Shown piece after piece: positions 25,505 through 36,900 of a stretch of 64,000 bases of DNA. The position numbers and the translations under genes are program-made. The notes below the pieces were generated by a model. It made no database searches. It worked only from the letters and a program-made list of their open reading frames with translations, and was not told the origin of the DNA. Location of the stretch: contig CM067504.1 of assembly GCA_034509495.1 (NCBI GenBank), positions 38,125,424 to 38,189,423 on the forward strand, read 5' to 3'. How positions within the stretch are numbered: position 1 is the stretch's first letter; the number at the start of each line of letters is the position of its first letter. Source of the DNA: Acestrorhynchus altus (taxonomy: Eukaryota > Chordata > Actinopteri > Characiformes > Acestrorhynchidae).

Positions 25505-25870
25505 ATACAGTCACGTGAAAAGGTTAGGATGCTCCACGAACACCTTCAGCCTTTTTAATATATTTAAACAAATGGATGCGATCTTTAATTCAACTATATT
25601 GGGAGATGGAGCTGATATAACTAAACATAAAGCTGAAGAAATGTCTTTTAAAATAGTTTAAATGTAATTAATAGAAATGCAATTTTCTTGTGAGGAAATA
25701 TTTAGGACACTATGCACCCTAATAGTGTGCGGCATCGACTGGAAACATTTTCCCACTCCTCCATGCAGAATTCTTTCAGTGTCATTCTTTGTACATTGGT
25801 CTTGGAACCATAAACCTCTGACAAAACCTAATGACAATTCCTGACCTGCCCAACCAGTTAATTAAAGCCT
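25505..25870 (-). mobile_element. Tc1-like transposon end (inverted copy)
   Basis: The minus strand carries a relative of the 1-410 and 43.0-43.8-kb elements (TTCTGCATGGAGGAGTGGG and following), then the AT-rich terminus. Truncated and non-coding. Confidence 0.6.
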
Positions 25871-25992
25871 TATCACATATTACTTTACAAATGTGTGTTT
25901 AAAACCTTTTTCTTTTTACCTGAAAAACCAACAAAATTGGTCAATTTGCCCATGTTTTAATATGTAGTACCCAATCATTGCACCCAATCATA

Positions 25993-26507
25993 CAGGGGTT
26001 GGACAATGAAACTGAAACACCTGGTTTTAGACCACCATCATTGATTAGTATGGGGTACTAGGGCCTCCTTTCGTGGCCAATACAGCATTAATACGTCTTG
26101 GGAATGACATTTTTTGGATCCAATCCGGGTTAGCACCCCAACATCCCTTTCAGACAGCTTCCTCTTGCGTCCACAGTTAATCCTGGTGAATGTGGTTCGT
26201 CCTGCTTGGTGGACATTACCCTGGATACCGTGGCTCTTGATACATCACAAAGACTTGCTGTCTTGGTCACAGATGCATGAGACACGCACCAACAATTTGT
26301 CCTCTTTTGAACTCTGGTATGTCCCCCATAATGTTGTGTTCATTGCAATATTTTGTGCAAAACACTGTGCTCTTACCTGTTAATTGAACCTTCACACTCT
26401 GCTCTTACTGGTGCAATTAATGAAGATTGACCACCAGGCTGCTCCAATTTAGCCATGAAACCTCCCACTACAATGACAGATGTTTCAGTTTCATTGTCCA
26501 ACCCCTG
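25993..26507. mobile_element. 515-bp non-autonomous TIR element with TA target duplication
   Basis: Perfect 27-bp terminal inverted repeats start CAGGGGTTGGACAATGAAAC and are flanked by TA on both sides (25991-25992 and 26508-26509), as in Tc1/mariner elements. The interior has no intact transposase. It is complete at both ends and so relatively young. It lies between brdt's 3' end and ephx4. Confidence 0.88.
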
Positions 26508-26754
26508 TAGATTGTGTCTTAGGTCAGGTAAGTGGAAACAAAAGTACTTGATCTGTTTCTCACAGCTCATCAGTCATCATCAGCATGAAGCTACAGTCAG
26601 CATGTGAGCAGTGACAGTAAGCAACTAGGCATCTTATGGGTCATTAGACCATCAAAATAAAAACTGTATAAAAATGTGAAACTGTAGATTAAAGACTGTT
26701 TAATTAAGTCAAATAAAATAAACACAAACAACCATTTAAATGAAAATATCTTTT

Positions 26755-27882
26755 TTAATTTATTGATTTAGCTTAACTTTCATAACACAGTCTTTTTTTT
26801 CTCCCTTGGTTCCACTGGGATAGTAAAGTGCTTGCGTGGTGAAGTGCATGTGTGTGTGTATGTCTGTGTGAGTGCAGAAGAAAAAGCACTGAAGAACTGA
26901 CCATGACATGTTCAGTGCTGCACTGCGTACTCCGAGCCCAGTCACAGGGCCAGGGTAAAGCTCAGCACTGGCCAGGAGAAGTTGCTAAGTTCAGGCACCC
27001 ACCGTCCCCGGTCCTTCAGATTTACAATGTAACGGCACTGTTCTTCCAAGACGTACGTGGAAAAGAAACGAAACAAAATACCTCAACGATCTGCACTCAT
27101 TGAAAATTGATTTTTGGCAAAACTATAACATCTGCCCTCTGAATAACAAATAATTATATTATTCAATATAAATGCAGATATTACATCAATATACACAGTA
27201 CTGATACTACAGGAGAGAAGACGATAAATAAGACAAGTAAAAAATAAAGTCTGTAAACAAAGTTTTCTCTGTAACTGTATGAAGGGAACCACGAACGGAT
27301 CAAAAGTTGTACAGAAGCAGCCTTTGCAGTTCTGCAAACACCTAGTGCAAGAAACCCACCTACATCCTACAGTGGATATAATCATGGAATGTGCCAAATG
27401 ATATGAATTTAACGAAAGCATAAAGTAGAAAATGTAGAAAACGCAAGTTATAGAACGTATAAAGATGGAAATAAAATGCATGTGAATGTATGTGAATGCA
27501 ACCTCCATTCTCCTTCATAAGAACTTTAGTTTCAAGCTGCTCTTCACAAACTAAGCAGCAAAACGTGCATTTCAGACCCGCATCAGAACCAGAACCCAAC
27601 ATCAAAGAGGACAAAAAGTGCATCTAGCTCCACTTACACCCTACACTTTACGGTGCTCTTTTTTGTTTTGGACGAGATCCACTTCAGTATAACCGTGCTA
27701 AAGAAAAATGAGGTTACCATATTGTACGATTTTGCCCATAGTGAAGCACTTTAAACCCGTTTCAGTTGCCAGGACTCGCTGAATACGTCAGGAAGAGGAG
27801 AGGACACAGGCTACCATGTTCACGACGAGTAGCTTTTTTTTTTCTTAAATACCAAAAATTCTTTCATTATTTTACAGCAATC
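26755..27882 (-). other. brdt: Probable brdt 3' untranslated region
   Basis: About 1.1 kb after the brdt stop codon with no transposon signature and no open frame of interest. On the minus strand an AATAAA-type signal followed by an A-rich run lies at about 26755-26765. The true end is not proven. Confidence 0.5.
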
Positions 27883-27951
27883 TCAGTCCAGGTTCTTCTC
27901 AAAGGTCGACATAATGTCACTCTGCATGGTCATGTCAATGATTCCAGACAT
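27883..27951 (-). CDS. brdt: brdt coding exon 18 (last, P-TEFb-binding tail)
   Basis: The acceptor is CCTTTAG. The 22 codons MSGIIDMTMQSDIMSTFEKN LD are followed by TGA at 27885-27883. This matches the C-terminal motif that binds P-TEFb in BRD4 and BRDT. Confidence 0.94.
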   Translation of the reverse strand: MSGIIDMTMQSDIMSTFEKNLD

Positions 27952-30900
27952 CTAAAGGGAAAGAAAAAGGAAAGGTGTTTTATTGGTTGCATTCACAACA
28001 GTTGCTTTACTCCAAGGTAGGAACTTTGGTATGCGGTCATGTCAAGATGGTCCAGAATCTCAAACGAATCTTGCCAACACCCTTCTGAACAGAATCAAGG
28101 CTTGAGGGCAAAGGGAGGCGCACACAGTATTAGTGGTGGTGCAGTGTTCCTAATGAAGTGCTCAGAGAGTGTATTCCTTACGTTTAATAAAAAGGTAATT
28201 ATGAATCAGCTAGATTTGTGCAGAGACTTTGGCTACTAGCAGTTGAGGGGCATTTTTTTAAGTGAATTTAATCAATGTCAAATTTGGTAATGCTTAAGAG
28301 CGGGTGCACCTGGAGGGCTGGTATCCAGTGACGTTTGGAACCCGCCCTTCTCAAACCCACCCACTTTCTGTAATGATTAATTGTTGAGTTGTATCAGGTG
28401 GGTTTGAGAACTGCAGCTACCAAACTTTGCTGGAAACCGGCCCTCCAGTACCCCACTTGGGGTAAAAAAAGAATAAGTTCCAAAATGTTCTGGCTGCGAT
28501 TTCAGAAGCAGGTGCATGTAAACTGAACTCAAGGTGTCAGATCTCTAGAACCAGGATTGTGTACTTCTGAATTATACCATCCATTACTTTAACAACTGGA
28601 GGTCAGTGGAATGATACAGGGCTCGTAAAAAACACATGTGAAAGAAAACAACTGTAACTTACGGCTTCTCGTCTGCGTCTCTCCTGCTCTCTCTTGCGGG
28701 CCATTTCTCGATCGCGGTCCACAGAGCACTGAGCAAGAGCGGGGGACTCTGGGGTCTTTGGGGAGTCCAAGACAGCTGCCATCAGAGGAAGCTCTGCAGA
28801 CTCTTCCGACTTTGAAGCTTGGCTCTCCAGCTTGGACTTTGCAAGCTGCTGCGTCAGGCTATAAATCATTAGAAAGCCACACTATCAGTACACTCATATG
28901 GCTCTGCTGAGCTGGCTATTACATTACCATTTACTATAGGAGCCAGAGGGCCCACAGGGTGGAAGTGAATTAATGACACATGAGCAGCAATAAAATTGAA
29001 ATCAATCCTTCTACCAGAGTTCTGCTAAAGAGCAGATTGTAACATGTGACAGGTCATCTCTCCTGGGGGCTAGCAATTCACAAATGATCTGCATTATCTG
29101 AAGAGTCATTTCTTTAAGAGTGGCACTAATCACCCGTCATGTCTCTTAAAGGCTCCAGGTATTAATCTAATCTAGGTGGATTTCTGAGTGGTGCGGCAAC
29201 TTAGTACAGCGCTGGGTGAAATGCAACATGCCAGAGGTCTTTGAATGGAGTTCCGATTGGTGTTCTGCGATAATCCATCCCATTCAGCCTGAATATTCTC
29301 TCTCAGTTCCTGCAGATTCAGGGGTGGAGAGTTGATGACATGTACAATACCATCCCACACAATTTCAGATTTCAGTCAGGAATAGGTCTGGTGATGCAAC
29401 TGGACATTAGACACTGTATCTGTCTTTACAAGGTGAGCTTTTGAGATGGCAGCAGAATGCAGATGAGCGCTGTCCCATTGGAATAGCACACTTCAGAAAA
29501 GTGTGCATTCAGAAAAGGTAGGACTACTGGTTTCAGGACATCATTAACATAACGTTGGGCTGTCATAGTGGCTGTAAAGGTTAATGATGATCTAGCATCA
29601 TATGATACTGCAACCCACACCATGACACTGGGCCTTCTGGACATGTGACATTCTAGGAGCTGACAACACTGCCTCCACACACAGATTTGTTGGCCATCTC
29701 CACCAAGACGACCCGCTGTCATTCTGACTAATCCGTAAATCTGAGCTTGAACCATTTCATAACAGTTCCTTCAAACTGATCGCTACTTTTTAAGGCCATC
29801 AGATTCTGGTTAAAAAGCATGTTGAAGCAAGCTGCTCCACTGCACCTGCTTTTGTCTGAGCTGCTCTTCTCTTTGCCCGCCTCAAACTGGAGTTTACGGG
29901 CCCGTTCACGCTCCTCCTTCTCCATGGCAACCTTGCGGAACTGCTGGAAACTCTCCTTGGATGACCGGATGGTCGAGGGTGTGAGAGTGGCCATCTTGCC
30001 CAGGCTCGCCCAGGACTCTGCATTTTTCAGAATGATCTCCTGCAGAAGGAAAAACAGGCCTGTAGAGCAATATTTCCAGCAATTCTGATTCGGCTGTACA
30101 AACACTAGAATTAGAAGTAAATAATAGAAGATGCTGCTAAAATTGGAAATATTCTTGATCTGATATTGAAATTACTTTAACTGAACTGAAAACGAGTTTT
30201 GCTTCCACAAAATATGGCTCCATTTTAATTTAAATACTGAACCAAAAAACAATGACGTCTTAGTCTACCTTACTTTGCAAATAAAATTGTGTCATTTGTA
30301 TTGGGAAGAACCATGTTAAAAAAAGTAGGAGGAGCTTTCTGCTAGCGCTGAACAAGTCTATAGGTCATATCTTGAACTGTGTACAAAAAAAAAACAAAAA
30401 AAAACAAAACAAAACACAGTACCATTTTAGGAACACTGGATTTGACATCTTGGCTGGATTTGCACAGTTCACTCCCTTCTGCAACTTTAGAGCCTGTGTA
30501 AAGTGTGCAAGAGGAAAAGTGACCCATTGAGAGAAGTTATAGTTACTAATGTAGGCTAGAAGGAAAACTCCTGAAGGAGAAATGCTGACCAGGCATTTTG
30601 TGCAGTTGAGTGGAGGGCTCTTTCACTGCACCTGGATCTTCCTGCTCATCCCTTACTTGGGTTAGGGGGGACGGCACTGGACCCTGCTGCAGAGAGGGGG
30701 GCGGGGGTCATTTTTATTTTCAGAAGAACAACAACAACAAAAAAATCTGCTCCACAGATGAGTCCAGTCACATCATACGTTCACCACCACACATGCACTA
30801 TAAAAGCAGCTATGGCTACGATATTCATGCAAAACATGATTTTCTTCATCGTTTTCAGCTTGTGAGGTTCAAGAAAAGGTAAAACTGATCTACCTCATTC

Positions 30901-33900
30901 TTGGTGATGAGCTGCGATTTGGCACCAGATGGCACTGGGTTTGTACTGGGCAGTCCCATAGGAGAGGGGAGTGGAGAAAGAAGGGCAGGGAATCCTGAAC
31001 CACAAAGAAAGCAACCGACATTTATTTTGAGATTTTGAACAAACATGAGGACAAATGAATAGAGGAGATCGAGGCACAGCACTGAGCTCAAAAAGGGCAA
31101 AATAAAACAAACAAAAACACCCAAAACATAAAGCTGAAAAGTCAAAGCAAAAACCACAAATGCTGGCAGGAAAAACATGCAAAACTCTCATTATAGATAA
31201 ATAAATAAATCCATTCACCAACACGACAACAAAAAGACGATGCCTAGCTACCAGAGGCACCAAGACGGAAGGCAGTCTGCACATGCAAAGCTAATCGATC
31301 TCATTGGGACACTTGAGGACCACAGGAGAATAGGACGAGTGAAAACAGTGGGCGGCGATTACAGCGGTTCAGCGCAACCTCTTACCTTCCTGCTGAGGCT
31401 TCAGCAGAGGCTTCTCTGAGGCAGCAGGCAGGACGGCCTGGGGTTCCTGCAGGACAGGGTAAGTTGGGCCTGGGGATGTGCATGTGGACAAGGGATCTAC
31501 TGCACTTTGGGACTGACTGGGGGAAGCAGATGGATGTGGGAAGACAGAGGGAGGGGAGCTTTTGGGCGGCCCTGTATTGAGGCTGGAGGGGGAGGGGTCA
31601 GGAATAGGAAGCTGGGCGCCGTGTTCTGAGGGCACAGTAAATGGAAGTAGGGGGGCTGTCCAGGTTTTGCGAACCAGAGGAGCAGCTTTGGCACTGGGTC
31701 TGGAAGGTTGAGGAGGCAGCCGGCTGTGCAGGGCTGAAGAAGAGAGGGATGTGGAGGTGGTTTAACAGAAGAGACATTGAGATTAGTCCCTTGGGGGTGC
31801 ATGTAAAATGAAAGTGGCAATGCAGGATTTCTTGCTTAGCCATGTAACTTTTAGCCCTAGATAAGGCCTGTCCAGTAATAATGAGCATGCCATGGCTGGG
31901 TATGCCTACTGGACAATTCTCATTTATGTATCAAAAGACATCCATCCAGAAAAATCCGTTCTTAAAGCACTTTCAATTGTCCTTGAAAAATCAAAATGTT
32001 CAAGCCTTCAACATAGAGGTAGAGGCTACCAGATCAATTCAAATTTTTGTGGTGGTCACCAAACCTCCTGGAGATCCATCTTCCTGCATTTTTTTTACCA
32101 CCAACCCAAGTCTCAAGTACCCAATGACCTGCGAAGACAATAACTGGCTTGATCAGTGCTGCATTTCAGCACTGTCCAATAAGAGCACACATAAGGTACA
32201 TTCAATTACGCAATCCAATTATTCAGCTCACTGAGAAATTGTTTCGTGATCAGGACTGGAGCTCCAGGATCAAGGATGGCGACCACTGTATATCAAAAGG
32301 TGAGCAGGTGCAGTGCGCCTAACCTGGCGGTGATGACGCAGCCTCCTCAGCGGGTGGCTTGGCGACCTGCTCCGTTTCCGTCTGTGCAGACGGATCTTTG
32401 GAATCTGCTGCTGAGGGCACGGGCTGCCCAGAAGGCGGCAGGGTCCGGCAAGGCTCCTTCAACTCTGGGCGACCACTCCGCTTTGATGCCTGATCGTGGA
32501 GGGAGGGGGAACAACGGGGCTACGTTTCACTCCAAATTCACTCAGCACAGGGTGACGTGAAATGCTCCATGCACAGGAAAACGTGGCACCAAACTAAAAG
32601 GCCACTAAGTTTGAACCGTATTAAAAATCACTTGAAGTAGGTCATTTTCCCTTTACCTTGTTTTTACTTTTGTTGCCACGACCAGGGGCTTTGTTTTGCT
32701 TCTTCTTATCTTTCTGCTCTGTAAGACATGCATAATGCTCGTTATTCAGCCAGAGCAGAGGGAAGGGCTTAGCCTAAGCTTCAGGACCGAGTATCAACAT
32801 GATAATCTAGTTGGCAGATCACAGCTACGTATCGTCGGTGCCAAGCAAAAACCTTGTATCTCCGAAACAGCAAGGCTGACATTTAAGAGGATTCTTCCAT
32901 CTTTTAAAATAGAAGCCAGTGTAAGATTTTTTATTTCAAGTCTGTTTGTATTGGTTCAATTACTTTGATGAAACATAGAAGATATCTGCCAAATCAAAAG
33001 AGAGAGGAAAAAAAGGGAGATACAATGCTTACGCATGACACAGACAATATATATATAACATACAGGGTAATATACAACATCTCAGGGGTCACCAATCCTA
33101 TCTGCAAAAGGCCAGAAGGCCTGCATAAACTGATTTTACTGGCTTGTCTTCAACTCAATCACAAATCTTCAAACAACCAGGCTTCAAGTGAATCATTTGT
33201 TGCTTATTTGGAATGAAGCCCTGCTCCACACCACCTACAGATTGGTGACCACTGTAAAGGAATTTACTGTACAATGACTAACAAGGCAGAAGACATGGAA
33301 TACATATATCTCTATTCAGCATGCTTACAGTGTATAAGACAGACTGCAGATTTTAAGAAGTTCAATACAAGAGACAGTGGCTTTACTTTCACCCTTGCAG
33401 TCCAGAAACATGCTCGTTCCAAGCGCAGTTTGTAAATATGTGCATGACACTAATGTGTAAATGTGAAATGTGATGGTGAGTGAAAGTGCAAGCAATATGT
33501 GATGGCAAAATAAAAGACAGGAAAAACAAAACAAAACACACCACTAATCTTAAATGTACAACAGTTGTCTAGGAAAATGAGTTTTATTTCAACCTCCGGG
33601 TGTCGAACACCAAGATCAAGGAATACGTTTTATACCTGTTTAGGTAAATAAAATGTGCACAAAAGCTACAAAAGAAATAAAGCAGTGGCTTTTAGCAGGA
33701 CAGATGGCTGCCTCCTACAACAAAGCTTTGTTTGGTCCTACTATACCCATGCCAACGTGGTTTACAATCTGGTCAGTACCATGCATACAACATTGTGGTG
33801 TATGTTGATACATTCTAAATAGAAAGATTATTTACTGTTACATAGATGACTTTACAAATAACTATTGCATATGTACAAAAGGTGAAATCACAATCTGAAC

Positions 33901-36900
33901 CAATGCAACAAGAGATTCACACAGTAATGATCGAATGCTGTAGTTTCAAATGAGAACCAGCTACAAGTTCAATAAGGCTGAAAACAGGTTCCAATCATCG
34001 CAGGTGTGCTGCTGTGTATCATAAACGCGACAGTTTTTGGTAGCAAATTAGCAAGCAGCTTGATCATTTCTTTTTTTGCATGTGTTTATGCAATTTATTT
34101 ATTTACACTTAATGGTAGAACTCACAATCTGACCTTCTTAGCTACATCAGGTGATCGTGTGTAGTTCTCACACCCTAATCAGGTCACTTCAACAATCTGA
34201 ATGGATGCGAGACGTTGGGCGTCTCTCCACATTGAGCTCTAGCTGGCCTCAATTCAGACTACACCATTTCAAAATGCCAACAGACATAAATAAGTGATTA
34301 CGATGAAACGTGAACAGAGTTATCAATATCAAAGAACAAAAAATAATTATAATAAATAGCCCCTAACAAAACTGAAGAAAGAGAGAGAGCGTGTGTGACA
34401 AGACTTATTCACTCATTTGGAAGGAAAAGTGCACAAAATATAGAAAGAAAAACAAAAGCTTACACCAGTTAACAATATGCAAACAAAAAAAAAAAAAAAA
34501 TCAATTCAACTGAATAGATTTCAAGTAATCAATCTGGTGTTCCAGTAGGTGTTAAGGTGACATGGTTCTACAAATGGGACGATGGTATGTCCAAGCAAAA
34601 TTAATCTCGGTCTCTTGTCTGTTTTGTATTCCCTTCAATCTACCAGTGACAAAGGGGAGGGGGTGATTTCGACCTTGCCCCATAGAGGGTTAAATAGGTA
34701 GAAAGGTGGGAAAGAGAAAGAGTGCTTGTGTAGATCAGCTAACCTGAGTCAGAGTCACTGCTATCAGAAGTGCTAGAGTCAGTACTACTGCTGCTGTCTG
34801 AGCTGGAGTCAGAGGTGCTGCTGCTGCTGTCGCTGAGGCGGGAAGGCCGTGTCAAATCCTTTGGCTCTGCTGCCTCACCTGCACCAGGGAACAACACACA
34901 CCAGCAGGTGAGCAATAGTGACAGAAATAGCTCCTCCAATAAATGTGAAATCATGCTGTCAGCTGAACTAAACAGCTTTGGCTTGTTTTATAAAAGGTGA
35001 GCAGACATGCTTACTCTTGGCCTTGTACATCTTGGTTGAGCTTGACTCATCACCGGCGTTTTGTTTCTCTGTCTCTTTCCTCTTCTCGGGTTTGAGGTTT
35101 TTCTCTACAGCAGAGAAAAGAGACCAAGGGTGAACAATATACACACACACTCTCATCTAAAACTAGGTCCATATTGCTGGCTCGTGGCATGAGACCGTTA
35201 GCAGTGCCAAATGTATTACTACGCCACTACAATATAATAACAGTGTCAATCTGAAAATGCGCTGCTGGCAAAATCCCAAAGAATTCGGGTCCTGACCCGT
35301 ACTCTACTCACGGCCAGACTTCGTGGGCCTCTTCCTGAGGCAGGTCATGACGAAGCTCTGTAGTGCCTGAAGCGTAGAGGGCTTGAGCGTCTCAAAGTCG
35401 ATCTCGATCTCCTCAGGGTCTGTGTCTCTCAGCGTGGGCTCTCTAGCCTTGATGATGTTAACCACTTTGCCCAGCTTGTCACCAGGGAGCTTGTTGATGT
35501 CCAGACTCAAGCGTCGCTTGTCTTCATAGGACATGGACATAGCTAGTACTTCCTCCTCAAACTCGTATCCTCCATCTTTAATCCACCTGATAACAGCAGA
35601 GCTTGAATTTAGACTAGTGATAGAACGCGTGCGCGGCTAAAGCACCTTACGGTTTGTGCGAGTGCATTCACCCACCCTGATGACTTGCTGTTGGATTTTT
35701 TTGGCAATTTTGATGGAACTGCTTTCCGCATTTCACCAGCCTTTCTTTTGTCTTTTTTCTTCTTCTTTTCCTTTTTCGACTTTTCTTTCTTCTTCGGCTT
35801 CAACAGAGGTGTTTGAGTCAGTAACTGTAGTTGTTCCCGTACTGCTTTCAGCTGTGACAGTTTTAAAAAGTCAGTGTTAAAAAAATAAACTAAAAAATAT
35901 GATAAAATCACAATAAATATATCAAAGGCAAAGATACAAAAATGTATTTCAATTCACAACCTGCTCTTCCAAATTTGCCAGACGTTGTGCTCTCTCCTCT
36001 TCATCTTCAGATGAGTCAGATGAGCTTTCTGACATAGATGACTCTGTGTCACTGCTGTCAGAGCTGGATGGACTGTCAGCTCTCTCCTTTTTCCCTCTCA
36101 TGAGTGCAAGGGGCTGTCCTTGGCTCAAATCCCTCGGCTCATCTGGGATCTTGGCAAAGCTTGACTCAAAAACATCCTGAGCAGAGCAGACCAACATTTA
36201 TAGTCAGTCTCTTACCACACTCATCAGGAACAGGCATTACTGAGGACCTTCGCTCGAACACTCAGAACTCATCTCCACGTGAAATATGACAGAAGCTTTA
36301 TTTTCTATTTCTAAAGCACAGCCAGCACACACCTGGAGCTTCCTGGCCATGGCCACGACCTCATGAGCAGGTGGGTTGTACTTGTAACAATTGGAGAACA
36401 TGAGCCGAATGTCTGCGGCAAACTGTAATGCATCGGTGTACTCACGGTTGTCCATTTTTTTCTGTGGGGAGAAAAATGTCAGCAATCAGTCTAGAACACC
36501 GCCTACAAACAGCCCTCAGACATACACACAAAGTTCAATCAGCATTCAAATTCATCACATAAACAAAACTAATTTACAAACTTCAGAACCTAGACTTAGA
36601 CCGTATCCATTATCTGAACTCAAATTCGATCTTACTTTAATGGTGCTCAAATCCATGGGCTCGTGGATGATGTCATGATAGTCATGAAGGCCGAGCCCCT
36701 CGGCATCCACAGGCTTGTAGAAGGGCCACGCATACATTGCGTGTTTCTTGGCGAACAGCTCCTTTAAGATGCCATTGCAGTACTTGAGTCTCTCTGAGAG
36801 TTTGACCTTGCGTCCCACCTGGTGCTGCTGGGGGGACTCGGGCAGGTCTTTGCGGGGTGGTTTGATGGGCCTGCCACTTCCTCGCCGGGAGAACAACTTC

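Noticed and set aside
28295..28465. Possible further hAT-like MITE in brdt intron 17
   Set aside because: CCTGGAGGGCTGGTATCC and an inverted partner are visible, but the ends are too diverged to call with confidence.
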